Part shown: one piece after another, positions 7,588 to 15,672 of the stretch
Layout of the letters: each line of letters opens with the position of its first letter
How positions within the stretch are numbered: position 1 is the stretch's first letter
Assembly: GCA_013619125.1 (NCBI GenBank)
Contig: JABXKS010000084.1
Span: 127,530 to 161,648 of the forward strand
Direction of reading: 5' to 3'
DNA length: 34,119 nucleotides
DNA from: Clostridiales bacterium
GTDB lineage: Bacteria > Bacillota > Clostridia > Tissierellales > GPF-1
Program-made: the position numbers and the translations under genes
The notes under the pieces: generated by a model
Database searches by the model: none
What the model was told of the DNA's origin: nothing
What the model saw: the letters and a program-made list of their open reading frames with translations, nothing else

Positions 7588-7971
7588 CTATCCGAGGGCT
7601 GTGCGATAAAACACATGCAACCCCAACAAAACCAAAACAATCAGAGAGACCAATCGATGCAATTTCCTCAAACTTCTGACTTTTTTGAGCAATCCAATTC
7701 CCAATAAACCTTGGATCAGAACAAAGAGATATAGCAGATACCCCGTATGGCGAAAGTTCCACCCCCATGCCAGATAGCCGTGTAAAACTCCTGTCGCCAC
7801 TAAAATCCCACCAAGAATTGGATGAAATCGGCGAATGAATTTTGCAACTAGCTTTGACCAAATCGGTTTCTTTGATCGCTTAAACCACTCAAAATACGGT
7901 CTGCGCAAAGAAAGTACCACTACTATACATGCATTGAAATATCCAAAGAATCGAACCATTTTATCACCCAT
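7588..7971 (-). CDS. small membrane protein with two H-x13-H motifs, putative diheme cytochrome b
   Basis: A 127-residue protein with about four hydrophobic segments. It carries His50 and His64, and again His105 and His119: two H-x13-H pairs, each placed so that both histidines lie on one helix. That spacing is the bis-histidyl heme-ligating pattern of cytochrome b, NADPH oxidase and ferric reductase membrane domains, where two helices hold two stacked b hemes. The function is therefore likely transmembrane electron transfer, probably to the cytochrome-b5-like lipoprotein encoded 10 nt downstream. I chose ATG 7971; ATG 7959 is also possible and TTG 7986 less so. No close family name comes to mind. 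Confidence 0.78.
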   Translation of the reverse strand: MGDKMVRFFGYFNACIVVVLSLRRPYFEWFKRSKKPIWSKLVAKFIRRFHPILGGILVATGVLHGYLAWGWNFRHTGYLLYLFVLIQGLLGIGLLKKVRSLRKLHRLVSLIVLVLLGLHVFYRTALG

Positions 7972-7984
7972 TATACTTTTACCC

Positions 7985-8008
7985 AAAAAAAAGATCTCTT
8001 ATGAGATC
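7985..8008 (-). terminator. terminator overlapping the stop of the diguanylate cyclase gene
   Basis: On the minus strand AGATCTC and GAGATCT pair around ATAA, followed by T8. The loop contains the TAA stop codon at 7999-8001. Confidence 0.8.
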
Positions 8009-9162
8009 TCCAAATTGGTCCGTTTCGCTTTCTTTCGTTTTTCTTCATACATCTGCCGATCAACAGTATCCAAAAACTCAAAAAATGTCATTTCATCCTC
8101 ACAGGTATACTCCGCAATCCCGGATGAGAAGCCATAGCGTATGGTTTCTCCACTTTCTGCGCGGTATTTCAACCATGTATCTTTCCATCGCGCATGAACA
8201 CGTTGCGCTTCTTCCGCATTCTGGAATAAAATACAAAATTCATCTCCCCGATACCGTACAATTTGATCCTCCTTACGAAGATCCTCCTTTATTTGAGAAA
8301 CAAAATGAATTAAAATATGATCCCCTATGACATGCCCATGCGTATCATTGATCTTCTTAAAATCATCCATATCAATAAACCATACGGCAAACGGATGCTT
8401 GTGATGCAGCCACTCCGTGATCTTGCGTTGCATAAACCTTCGATTAAATGCACCCGTCAGTTCATCTTGAATCAACGTAGGATTTAACTTATGCACGCCG
8501 GAATGGCGTAAAATCTCACCTTGCATTGGTAGAAGTGCCATCATGATCATCAACACACCAACATTCCCACCGACCGCCTCGACATAGACCAATAACAAGG
8601 TAATTGCCACGTGATAGTAAATAGAAAGTATCGTTGTTGTGGCTGTGTAGCTCTTGAGCCTATAGGTTTGTGTGTACAACGATATCTTGGTCCCCACAAG
8701 AAGTGCATTGACCACAATAAATAACAAACTCGCCATCGTCCAACTGAAAATCCCTGAAGCCGATACCGGATTAATTCCGAAAAACAGCAACCGAATCAAC
8801 GCTGCAATGAAAATAAACCGAGTTAGATTAAAACACCATTTAATATCAAAGAAATGTTCCTGCTCATGATAATAATACTTTTGAAAAAGCTTCCCCGAGG
8901 AAGTGAACAGCAAGATCATCAACAGCACAAACCAAAACGGTTGAGTTGCTACAGCCAAAATGGTCAAGGGACCTGAAAAAGACAAACTGATCTGATCATC
9001 ATAAAACATCTGCATAACTTCCATATACACCGCGGAACCCACGAGCAACCACCCCAATGGTTCAACTGATCCACCACTCTCCTGTTTCAACAAAATACGC
9101 GCAACCAATAGTGCCGTTACGGCCATTAAACTCCCTAAAAATATCCGATATTCCCGTTTCAT
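7999..9162 (-). CDS. membrane diguanylate cyclase (GGDEF)
   Basis: A 387-residue protein with about six to seven N-terminal membrane helices (residues 5-210) and a C-terminal GGDEF domain (about 220-385) that makes cyclic di-GMP from GTP. The active-site loop reads RYRGDEF, an accepted RGDEF variant. RKED lies exactly five residues before it, so the RxxD product-inhibition I-site is intact. The domain also shows the DELTGAFNRRF entry motif and FIDMDDFKKINDTHGH. The ATG at 9162 follows GGAGG; the TTG at 9174 would overlap that site. A type IV prepilin-like gene is divergent. The membrane sensor part is not a MASE domain I can name. Confidence 0.94.
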   Translation of the reverse strand: MKREYRIFLGSLMAVTALLVARILLKQESGGSVEPLGWLLVGSAVYMEVMQMFYDDQISLSFSGPLTILAVATQPFWFVLLMILLFTSSGKLFQKYYYHEQEHFFDIKWCFNLTRFIFIAALIRLLFFGINPVSASGIFSWTMASLLFIVVNALLVGTKISLYTQTYRLKSYTATTTILSIYYHVAITLLLVYVEAVGGNVGVLMIMMALLPMQGEILRHSGVHKLNPTLIQDELTGAFNRRFMQRKITEWLHHKHPFAVWFIDMDDFKKINDTHGHVIGDHILIHFVSQIKEDLRKEDQIVRYRGDEFCILFQNAEEAQRVHARWKDTWLKYRAESGETIRYGFSSGIAEYTCEDEMTFFEFLDTVDRQMYEEKRKKAKRTNLEIS

Positions 9163-9285
9163 CGATTCCTCCAATTTGCGTTAGGACCATTTTACCATAA
9201 TAATCCAATTTTTTTTGAGATGCCGTAGATATTTCTTAAAAAGTCATTAAAATTGAAAGCATCCAGAACTACGATGTGCACCTTT

Positions 9286-9294
9286 TGTTATAAT
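9286..9294 (+). promoter_or_regulatory. extended -10 promoter of prepilin gene
   Basis: TGTTATAAT is a perfect -10 with the TG extension, about 38 bases before the TTG start at 9333. No good -35 is visible, which extended -10 promoters can tolerate. Confidence 0.55.
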
Positions 9295-9332
9295 AAACCC
9301 AATCGCGAACTTCAGAAAAAAGGAGTAATTTC

Positions 9333-9818
9333 TTGGAAAATACAAAGAAAAATAATCGTTTAGGTTTTACTCTCATCGAACTCATAATTGTCTTGGCCAT
9401 CCTTGGCTTCATTCTCGCCATTGCTGTTCCCAACTATATGAACGTGCAAGCCAAAGCTACAGAAACCGCTGACACTCGCGAAGCGGAGTTGTTGGCCAAC
9501 TTCATGAAACGTGCTCTTGTAGATGGGAGCCTCGTCATTGAAGACAACAAACTGCATGGCGTTATGCCTAACTATGATACCGATGGAGAATTTATCGGCT
9601 TTAAAAAACAGCGCTTCGGTGGAACTGGAAGAAGCTTTGACAAAGCCTTTGTGCCCATAGCTTACGAGGAGGCTCCAAAACCAGAAGATCCCGATGCCGG
9701 AAATAATAGATCAGACAGTGAATTACAACGGTATATGTTCGAAGTATTGGACAGCAAAGTGAAAATCTGGATCGGTTCAAACAAGGACAAAACCTACCTT
9801 GCTGAGTTTTCCTACTAA
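9333..9818 (+). CDS. type IV prepilin-like protein
   Basis: A 161-residue protein with a classic type III (prepilin) signal: a short basic leader (MENTKKNNRLG) cut before Phe, then FTLIELIIVLAILGFILAI and AVPNY, with the conserved Glu5 of the mature protein. The remaining part is a soluble pilin head with no cysteine pair. The start is TTG after AAAGGAG. Pilins of this sort assemble into type IV pili or pseudopili and need a peptidase, ATPase and platform protein, none of which is encoded in the window. The gene is divergent from a diguanylate cyclase. Its stop overlaps the stop of yaaA on the other strand by a few bases. Confidence 0.9.
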   Translation: MENTKKNNRLGFTLIELIIVLAILGFILAIAVPNYMNVQAKATETADTREAELLANFMKRALVDGSLVIEDNKLHGVMPNYDTDGEFIGFKKQRFGGTGRSFDKAFVPIAYEEAPKPEDPDAGNNRSDSELQRYMFEVLDSKVKIWIGSNKDKTYLAEFSY

Positions 9819-10531
9819 ATATTTTGCCTCTGACAAAATACCCAAGTCCGACCCAATGACCGCTCTTGACTAAATGTATAGAAATCCAATGAAAACGCCT
9901 GAATTTTTTTCGGCATTTTTATTTCGTTTCGAATGATCCAATCCAACATTTTGCCCCGCGCCATCTTCGTCTTTGTCGACTGCGACTTCCACTCGCCCTT
10001 TGCATTTTTTTGAAGAAATTGAATCCGTATCCGATCCTCCGGCAAAAGTTTACCAAACTCCTTGGAAGACAGATCAATTACAGTCTCATCCAGAAAGTAG
10101 CCATTCAAGCGCTCATGCCAATAGTGATACAACTCTACCTCTGGCATCTTAACAACAAAGTCCAACCGATACGGTGACACCGCGTCCTGCGGTCGCAGCA
10201 CCCCGTACATAGCGGATAGAATCCTTACGTGATTCATAGCATATTCCCACTGATCCGCATCATAGGCTTCAAGCTGCAATTGTTTGTAGACAAGCCCCGT
10301 GTAGTATGTCATCGCAGGAACAACCTTCAAATCTCGTCCCGTATACAATGAAGCTACTTGATCCGCTAGAGACTCCGACAATTTCATTCTTGTTTTCAAA
10401 TCAGAAACAGACCACCCCTGCAAGATGCCTCGCAGCTGTAATGCAGAATCATCAAATTGTGGTTGGGTGATCTCTAACTCGAATTGTTCTTCGGTTTGAT
10501 AGGTTTTACTTGGTGAAATCGCAATAATCAT
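9815..10531 (-). CDS. yaaA: YaaA family peroxide-stress protein
   Basis: A 238-residue member of the YaaA/UPF0246 (DUF328) family. Typical motifs are MIIAISPSKTY at the N-terminus, SGR-like YTGRDLKVVPAMTYYTGLVY, ILSAMYGVLRPQDAVSPYRLDF and the KMARG segment near residue 200. In E. coli YaaA lowers intracellular free iron and limits DNA damage under hydrogen peroxide, and the fold binds DNA; the biochemistry is not fully known. The protein is a little shorter than the usual 250-260 residues. It has its own start with AAGGAGAAG upstream and converges with the prepilin gene, sharing four bases at the stops. Confidence 0.93.
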   Translation of the reverse strand: MIIAISPSKTYQTEEQFELEITQPQFDDSALQLRGILQGWSVSDLKTRMKLSESLADQVASLYTGRDLKVVPAMTYYTGLVYKQLQLEAYDADQWEYAMNHVRILSAMYGVLRPQDAVSPYRLDFVVKMPEVELYHYWHERLNGYFLDETVIDLSSKEFGKLLPEDRIRIQFLQKNAKGEWKSQSTKTKMARGKMLDWIIRNEIKMPKKIQAFSLDFYTFSQERSLGRTWVFCQRQNI

Positions 10532-10607
10532 CCTGCTTCTCCTTTGTTCGCTAAATTCTTTATAGGAAAGACACTTACTCTTATTCGATTATCTTTCTTT
10601 TCCTATT

Positions 10608-10631
10608 AAAAACGCCTCGATTTCTCGAGGC
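10608..10631 (-). terminator. terminator of the MarR-MATE operon
   Basis: GCCTCGA and TCGAGGC pair around a four-base loop (10614-10631), with TTTTTAAT following on the minus strand. It lies just after the MATE stop. Confidence 0.88.
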
Positions 10632-10637
10632 ATTATT

Positions 10638-12023
10638 TTATTCACTTTCAATTTCCACTTCCAAACTCGGTGCTTCCCATCCTGCCGTAACATCATGTGA
10701 CACTTTGCTAAACAAGATTAATACCGTGCTTAGACCCACCACTTCCGATACGACAAATGAATACCAAACCGCATCCAAACCGAAATATCGGCCAAACAAA
10801 TATGCCGCTGGCAAAAGAACAACCAATTGACGAATAAAGCTGACCACCATGCTTAAATGCGCCTTGCCCATGGCTTGAAACGACGTACTCAAAACAATGG
10901 AAACCCCTGCCAATGGAAAGATCAAACTAATCGTCTTAAACGCGTGCACACCGATCTCCATCATAGCCGGTGAGCTATTAAACATTTTCAATAGGGTTGA
11001 CGGAAAGAACTGAAAAACAATGGTTCCCAATACCATAATCGTTACCGCTGTCAAAAGCGCAACTCGAATCGCTTCCATCATACGTGAACGATTCTTCGCA
11101 CCGAAGTTGTATCCAACAATCGGCATGGTTCCCTGACCCAAACCAAAGATCGGCATAAAGATAAAGGATTGCAGTTTGAAGTAAACGCCCAAGACCGCAA
11201 CCGCAGAACCACTGAAACTCGCAAGGATCAGATTCAATCCCGTCAGCATTACAGAACCCAAAGCTTGCATAATCGCAGCAGGCAATCCAACAACCACAAT
11301 CTGACGAATCATCTTCGAGTCATAGTGAAAGCTTTTCATATTCAACTGCAGGCTGATTTTTTGCTTAAAAATCGCGTGAAAAACATAGAGCATGGTTAAA
11401 CACTGTGCCGCTACAGTTGCAATGGCCGCACCGCGAATACCCATTGCCGGTACCCCAAACCATCCGAAGATCAGAATTGGATCGAGAATGATATTTCCAA
11501 CCGCCCCGATCATCATGGCTTTCATAGGCTTCACCATTTCACCGGTTCCTTGCATCACGCTGATGCCTGCTTGAGCAAAGATCCGCCCGAATGCAAAAAG
11601 CATGACAATTGTGATATATTGCACCCCATACTCAATCACCAATGGATCATCCGTAAACTTGGAAAAGAATACCTTGGGAATCAAGAATGCCAAAATCACA
11701 ATAATAACATACAAAATCCCAGCAATGATAAAGCCATGCTCCGCTGCATTTGTCGCACTCTCTACATCTCTCTCACCCAGCTTACGAGACACCAAGGAAT
11801 TGATCCCGATGCCCAAGCCTACAAAAAATGCAATGATAATCAACTGAATGGGAAAAGCCAAAGACAACGCCGTCAATGCTTCTTCACCCAAGCGCGATAC
11901 AAATATACTGTCAACTACATTATAGGCTGCCTGTACCATCATGGCTATGATCGCCGGCAATGCCATTTGAAACAATAACTTCGGAATGGGCATGGTGCCC
12001 ATTTTATTTTCTTTTTGATTCAT
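10638..12023 (-). CDS. MATE family efflux transporter
   Basis: A 461-residue MATE exporter with about 12 membrane helices. Repeat-specific segments are FQMALPAIIAMMVQAAYNVVDSIFV in the first half and VVGLPAAIMQALGSVMLTGLNLIL in the second, with GQGTMPIVGYNFGA before helix 8. The family extrudes drugs or toxic metabolites using a Na+ or H+ gradient. It begins 1 nt after the MarR stop, with AGGAGG inside the marR gene, so the two are translationally linked and the exporter is very probably controlled by that regulator. It belongs to a different MATE subgroup from the protein encoded at 4662-6002. Confidence 0.95.
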   Translation of the reverse strand: MNQKENKMGTMPIPKLLFQMALPAIIAMMVQAAYNVVDSIFVSRLGEEALTALSLAFPIQLIIIAFFVGLGIGINSLVSRKLGERDVESATNAAEHGFIIAGILYVIIVILAFLIPKVFFSKFTDDPLVIEYGVQYITIVMLFAFGRIFAQAGISVMQGTGEMVKPMKAMMIGAVGNIILDPILIFGWFGVPAMGIRGAAIATVAAQCLTMLYVFHAIFKQKISLQLNMKSFHYDSKMIRQIVVVGLPAAIMQALGSVMLTGLNLILASFSGSAVAVLGVYFKLQSFIFMPIFGLGQGTMPIVGYNFGAKNRSRMMEAIRVALLTAVTIMVLGTIVFQFFPSTLLKMFNSSPAMMEIGVHAFKTISLIFPLAGVSIVLSTSFQAMGKAHLSMVVSFIRQLVVLLPAAYLFGRYFGLDAVWYSFVVSEVVGLSTVLILFSKVSHDVTAGWEAPSLEVEIESE

Positions 12024-12024
12024 C

Positions 12025-12471
12025 CTAATCCTCCTGTTGTATCTCTCTAACTGCCTTAAACGAAAAAGTTGAAACCAGTTTCAGTAATTCAGAAAACTGA
12101 TCTCGCTGTGTCATTGGTACCTTCTCAAGAATAATGGATTCCCACTCATTTAAAATTTCTTCCATCTCTCCATCAAACAACCCAGCCTTCTCTGTGCGAT
12201 GCAGGCAATACGCGCGTCTGTCTTTCTGATTGACTACTCGAGTCAAATAACCATTTTGCATCAAACTACTAACCATGCGGGTAATTACACTTTTATCTAC
12301 GCCCAAACCTTCCGCCAGCTCTTCCTGCTTAGCCCCATTCGCATGGCGCAACCACAAAAGAATTCGGAATTCTAAAGGACGCAATCCAACGTCTTCAAGT
12401 CTTACTTTTAAAAATATCTGAAATGATCGATAAATTTTAGCAATATATCGCCCATACTCATAGTGAGTCAT
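12025..12471 (-). CDS. MarR family transcriptional regulator
   Basis: A 148-residue winged-helix regulator. The N-terminal dimerisation helix is followed by LRPLEFRILLWLRHANGAKQ, the recognition region QEELAEGLGVDKSVITRMVSSLMQNGYLTR and the wing NQKDRRAYCLHRTEKA. MarR proteins bind palindromes as dimers and release DNA when they bind a small ligand. I chose the ATG at 12471 because GGAGG lies 5 nt upstream; the ATG at 12483 contains that site. Two matching inverted repeats in its own promoter (12483-12503 and 12520-12541) are the likely operators. It heads an operon with a MATE exporter, so the ligand may be the exporter's substrate. Confidence 0.94.
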   Translation of the reverse strand: MTHYEYGRYIAKIYRSFQIFLKVRLEDVGLRPLEFRILLWLRHANGAKQEELAEGLGVDKSVITRMVSSLMQNGYLTRVVNQKDRRAYCLHRTEKAGLFDGEMEEILNEWESIILEKVPMTQRDQFSELLKLVSTFSFKAVREIQQED

Positions 12472-12482
12472 CACAACCTCCA

Positions 12483-12502
12483 TTTAGTTGCTTTTGCAAC
12501 TA
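12483..12502 (-). promoter_or_regulatory. MarR operator 2 (downstream)
   Basis: TAGTTGC and GCAACTA arms around TTTT (12485-12502), in the leader between the predicted start point and the marR start codon. It matches the operator at 12520-12541 with centres 37 bp apart. Confidence 0.6.
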
Positions 12503-12507
12503 TTCGA

Positions 12508-12536
12508 ATTGTAACATCATTTAGTTGCAAGAGCAA
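12508..12536 (-). promoter_or_regulatory. promoter of the MarR-MATE operon
   Basis: On the minus strand TTGCTC (12531-12536) and TACAAT (12508-12513) are 17 bases apart, and TG lies one base before the -10. The -35 is inside the upstream operator. Confidence 0.6.
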
Positions 12537-12541
12537 CTAAA
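12520..12541 (-). promoter_or_regulatory. MarR operator 1 (upstream)
   Basis: A 9-bp perfect inverted repeat, TTTAGTTGC-N4-GCAACTAAA, covers the -35 element. Binding here would block RNA polymerase directly. Confidence 0.62.
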
Positions 12542-12561
12542 AAGGCGAGGTTCCCCTCGCC
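12539..12561 (-). terminator. terminator of the EamA-APH operon
   Basis: GGCGAGG and CCTCGCC pair around a four-base loop (12544-12561), with TTTTTAG after it on the minus strand. It starts in the stop codon of the kinase gene and abuts the MarR operator. Confidence 0.85.
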
Positions 12562-13493
12562 TATCTTTTCACAAACATTGTATTCGCTTTAATTCGCTCA
12601 ATCATCAATTGATCCAACTCCGTTACTTCTTCACTGCGATCCAAAAACGACATCATCGTTGCAAGATCCATTAGCCGAGCCAATCGCTCCCAGTCCTCAG
12701 GTAGTCGATTCTTCGATTCCTTCTGATAGCCTCGATAAAAAGCACGTTTTCTCAACCCAGTCATACTTTCTTCCTCACGAATAAATTGCCCAATATCAAA
12801 ATATCGCGGCGCTGACAGAACAAATTCCCAATCCAGTACTCCGGTTACACAATCACCCGATACCAGCAAATTCGCTGGCCGAAAATCTCCGTGGGTCAAA
12901 ACAAATTCTTCCGTCATCCGTTCCAAGTCTGCCCCACTAGTTTCAATGATTTGTTCGATCTCTCGTTTCCATTCACTGCCCAATTTCTTTCCTGGAATCC
13001 CATTCAAAAAATATGCGTACCAATCTAAAATCGGCGGCAATCCAGCGTCTATTTCCAAGTTTTCATTCAACGCACCTTCTTTTTCAAAGGACTCTTGATG
13101 AATGACCGCCAAAATTTGACCAAGTTGTTCAAAAATCGAATCCGTGCATGCATTCTCATTCTTCAACATAGACGCGAGCGAAACGCCTTTTAGATATTCC
13201 ATCACGATATATGCATTGCCTTGTTCAATCTTTCCAGACCGATAAACCTTCGGAACAGGCAATCGCCCTGCAAGGCGCTGATAGATCGCTATTTCCTTTT
13301 GTGAAACATCCGCTTCCATTGGATAGATTCGAAGTAATACCGTCTCATTCTCTACTTTGATTTGATAATTAGTGGTTCGCCTCCCATTTGGGCAAATCTC
13401 TTTGGAGACAACTTTCCATTCCACATTAATCTTTGAAAGGATTTGTTCGACTTCCACAACTTCGATCTCAACCCAGTCTTCTACCCGATTCAT
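12561..13493 (-). CDS. APH family phosphotransferase (aminoglycoside/choline kinase-like)
   Basis: A 310-residue protein kinase-like enzyme. It has an N-lobe with VLLRIYP (Lys is replaced by Arg at the usual ATP-binding lysine position) and YIVMEYLKG, the catalytic loop THGDFRPANLLV (His201, Asp203, Asn208) and the metal-binding DWEF (Asp221). The family phosphorylates small hydroxyl compounds such as aminoglycosides, choline, homoserine or fructosamine; the substrate here is unknown. Its ATG overlaps the stop of the upstream EamA exporter by 4 bases (ATGA), a sign of translational coupling. The pair may modify and export one compound, though this is inference. Confidence 0.9.
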   Translation of the reverse strand: MNRVEDWVEIEVVEVEQILSKINVEWKVVSKEICPNGRRTTNYQIKVENETVLLRIYPMEADVSQKEIAIYQRLAGRLPVPKVYRSGKIEQGNAYIVMEYLKGVSLASMLKNENACTDSIFEQLGQILAVIHQESFEKEGALNENLEIDAGLPPILDWYAYFLNGIPGKKLGSEWKREIEQIIETSGADLERMTEEFVLTHGDFRPANLLVSGDCVTGVLDWEFVLSAPRYFDIGQFIREEESMTGLRKRAFYRGYQKESKNRLPEDWERLARLMDLATMMSFLDRSEEVTELDQLMIERIKANTMFVKR

Positions 13494-14380
13494 GATCGCG
13501 TCTTTCGTTTCAAGCCCAATACTTGACCTTCAGAAAGCAGCATCAAACTGATAAAGATTAAGCCGAATCCAAGAAACGTCCCAACCGATAAGGCTTCATG
13601 CAAGAAGATCGCACCCCACATCACACCGAAGAAAGGAACCATAAATGTTACGGACAAGGTTTTTGTCGGACCAATTCGTCGAATTAATGAAAAATACACG
13701 AGATATGCCAAAGCTGTACAAAATACACCCAACGCAACAACTGCCAACCAAACCCCTATTGGCACACTCCAAGTAGCCGGAGGTTGAATAAAAATCATGG
13801 GAAACAATACCATGGCCGCTCCCGCTTGTTGACCAAATGCCAATACCTCTCCACCAAATCCCATCAGCTTCTTCTTTACATAGACCCCGCCGATTCCATA
13901 ACAAGCCGATGCGCCCAAGGACATCATGGCTGCCAATATGACTTCACGAGTAAACGGCAATGGACTCCAACCCAAGAGTGCCACAACACCCCCAACACCA
14001 AAGACAAATGCCAAAAAATGATTCCATTTCAATGGCTCTCCCAAAACGAGCCACGCCATAATCGCAGCAAACAACGGTGTGGTCGCATTAATCACAGATG
14101 CCGTTGAAGCAGGCAGGGTCAATGTCGCCGCCGAAATCAAGGTAAATGGAATCGCCGCGTTGATTGCACCGACAATCAGCATCTTTCCCCAAGCACCTTT
14201 CAAGTTTATTTTTTTCTTTTTCGCCAAAAAACCAATCCATAAAACCAATGCCGCGACAGTTACACGCACCCAGATGGTTGCAAACGGCCCCAAATATGGC
14301 GTAGAAACCCGCATAAATAAAAAAGACGCACCCCACAAGGCAGCAAGCCCTGTCAGCGCGAGTAAATCTCTTGTTTTCAT
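13490..14380 (-). CDS. EamA/DMT family transporter
   Basis: A 296-residue membrane protein with ten predicted helices and two EamA repeats, of the drug/metabolite transporter superfamily. The first repeat begins LLALTGLAALWGASFLFMRVSTPYLGP; the second begins at about residue 150 and contains ACYGIGGVYVKKK. EamA proteins export amino acids and metabolites. The ATG at 14380 is preceded by GGAGG; an in-frame ATG at 14395 has none. A paralogue of exactly the same length is encoded at 16636-17526. It is coupled to the downstream kinase gene by a 4-base overlap. Confidence 0.94.
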   Translation of the reverse strand: MKTRDLLALTGLAALWGASFLFMRVSTPYLGPFATIWVRVTVAALVLWIGFLAKKKKINLKGAWGKMLIVGAINAAIPFTLISAATLTLPASTASVINATTPLFAAIMAWLVLGEPLKWNHFLAFVFGVGGVVALLGWSPLPFTREVILAAMMSLGASACYGIGGVYVKKKLMGFGGEVLAFGQQAGAAMVLFPMIFIQPPATWSVPIGVWLAVVALGVFCTALAYLVYFSLIRRIGPTKTLSVTFMVPFFGVMWGAIFLHEALSVGTFLGFGLIFISLMLLSEGQVLGLKRKTRS

Positions 14381-14395
14381 CCCCAACCTCCACAT

Positions 14396-14600
14396 GCTTT
14401 TCTACATTCTAGCAGAAAACCACTAAAAAATGACTCCGAATTTCAAAATAATTCTTCCCTATGAATATTCATGCAATAAATTTCACAATTTCAGTATTAT
14501 GCTCTCAAATCCTTCGACTTCCAATAATATCAAATAGAAGAATTTTCCAAAAAAACTTGAAAAATTCTCCAAAAAGGTTTACCATAAAATTAATATACAT
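14396..14600. other. AT-rich intergenic region between EamA and tRNA-Pro
   Basis: No reading frame is convincing. It must hold the promoters of the leftward EamA gene and the rightward tRNA. TTGAAA (14557-14562) and TAAAAT (14585-14590) are present before the tRNA, but 22 bases apart, so I do not call a promoter. Confidence 0.4.
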
Positions 14601-14677
<77 letters not shown>

Positions 14678-14692
14678 GCACTACTATAAAAG

Positions 14693-14730
14693 GTCGGGAG
14701 CTTGAGCGAATTCAGGTTCCCGGCTTTTTT
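14693..14730 (+). terminator. terminator after tRNA-Pro
   Basis: A long stem (outer GTCGGGA/TCCCGGC with one G-T pair, inner GCTTGA/TTCAGGT) is followed by six T. It shares the inner TTCAGGTTCCC type of sequence with hairpins at 16560-16598 and 27818-27856. Confidence 0.88.
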
Positions 14731-15060
14731 CATACAGTAATTTCCCAGCTTCATTTTTCTCTTCATTTTCTAGCGACTTGCGTGTAGTCTTTATACCCTT
14801 ATATCAAGTTCAAATATAAAGGCACATCTTCTATATGCGATATGTTTTTAGGACTCAGTTTGCGATTTTATCAAACACCTTTTACTATAATCATCATAAA
14901 TTAGTTCTCAAATTAAACATAGACTTCCTAAAGAACTCTCAAGCTAAGACAATATATTTCTCCTTCAAATTATTTTATCCACAAAACGCTTAATTACAAG
15001 GCTGCAGCCATCAGTATCACAGTGATCAAAACGTAAGAAAATCAGACATCAAAGCCAATT
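14731..15060. other. AT-rich non-coding stretch
   Basis: No frame of useful length is open on either strand. It contains one perfect DnaA box TTATCCACA at 14975-14983. It may hold decayed upstream parts of the TnpB gene, but I could not recognise any TnpB motif before 15061. Confidence 0.4.
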
Positions 15061-15279
15061 TTTTCAGATGAAGATCTGATGCCGAAGTATGGCGAACAAA
15101 AAGACATTGTGTTCTGTGGCCGAAGAATCTAACGCGGTTTATACAAAACAAAAGTCGGCACTCTTTTGAATGCCGACGTAAACGGTGCTTGCAATATTAT
15201 TAAGAAAGTAGTCCCCACAGCTTTCGAGCAAGGGGATAGAGGGCTTATGAGCAGCCCAATAGGTTTAAGCTTGGCCTAG
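15061..15279 (+). pseudogene. C-terminal remnant of an IS200/IS605-family TnpB
   Basis: Reading from 15061 gives FSDEDLMPKYGEQ, then FCGRRI, a TAA at 15130, then RGLYKTKVGTLLNADVNGA, CNIIKK and a tail ending in a true stop at 15277. This is the end of TnpB: the GRRI-(K)-RGLY block and the LNADVNGA motif with the last RuvC-like aspartate. The in-frame TAA stands where related proteins have a lysine. The zinc-finger block and all earlier parts are missing, so no RNA-guided nuclease can be made. No TnpA or clear element ends were found. The 3' end overlaps the neighbouring minus-strand gene by 15 bases. Confidence 0.85.
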
Positions 15280-15672
15280 TTTCGCCGGCATTTTCTTTTG
15301 CGCAATATTAAACAGTTCTCCAGCCAGGTTCGTACCGGCTAATGATTTGCTTTCTAAATGATATTCCATTGTATCGGTGTGCGCGATGATGGAAATCATT
15401 AATCCAAACATCTTTTCTTCAATTTCAGGCTTTGCTTCGAGCTCTACCCAGTATTGAGATACCGATTCAATAAATTGCCCAAATTCTTCTTTTTCTTCAT
15501 CTTTAAGAATAAACTCGTACAAATTATCGTCTATAGATTGTAAGATCGCGTCAGCAAGCATTTTCATACGTTCTGGGAGCTCTTTTGCTGAAGTAGCTTC
15601 TATAACCCCTGATGTAATTGCCGCAATGTTATCAATCACCGCAATTTTTAATTGCAATAGTTCATCATTCAT
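15265..15672 (-). CDS. hypothetical protein, 135 aa
   Basis: I do not recognise this protein. It is acidic, nearly all alpha-helical by composition and without signal or membrane segment, so probably cytoplasmic. The ATG at 15672 follows GGAGG at 6 nt, which supports that it is translated. Its last four codons (LGQA) and stop codon are antisense to the tail of the TnpB remnant, so the present C-terminus may have been created by the insertion, replacing an older one. No operon partner is visible: the next genes are on the other strand. Confidence 0.75.
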   Translation of the reverse strand: MNDELLQLKIAVIDNIAAITSGVIEATSAKELPERMKMLADAILQSIDDNLYEFILKDEEKEEFGQFIESVSQYWVELEAKPEIEEKMFGLMISIIAHTDTMEYHLESKSLAGTNLAGELFNIAQKKMPAKLGQA

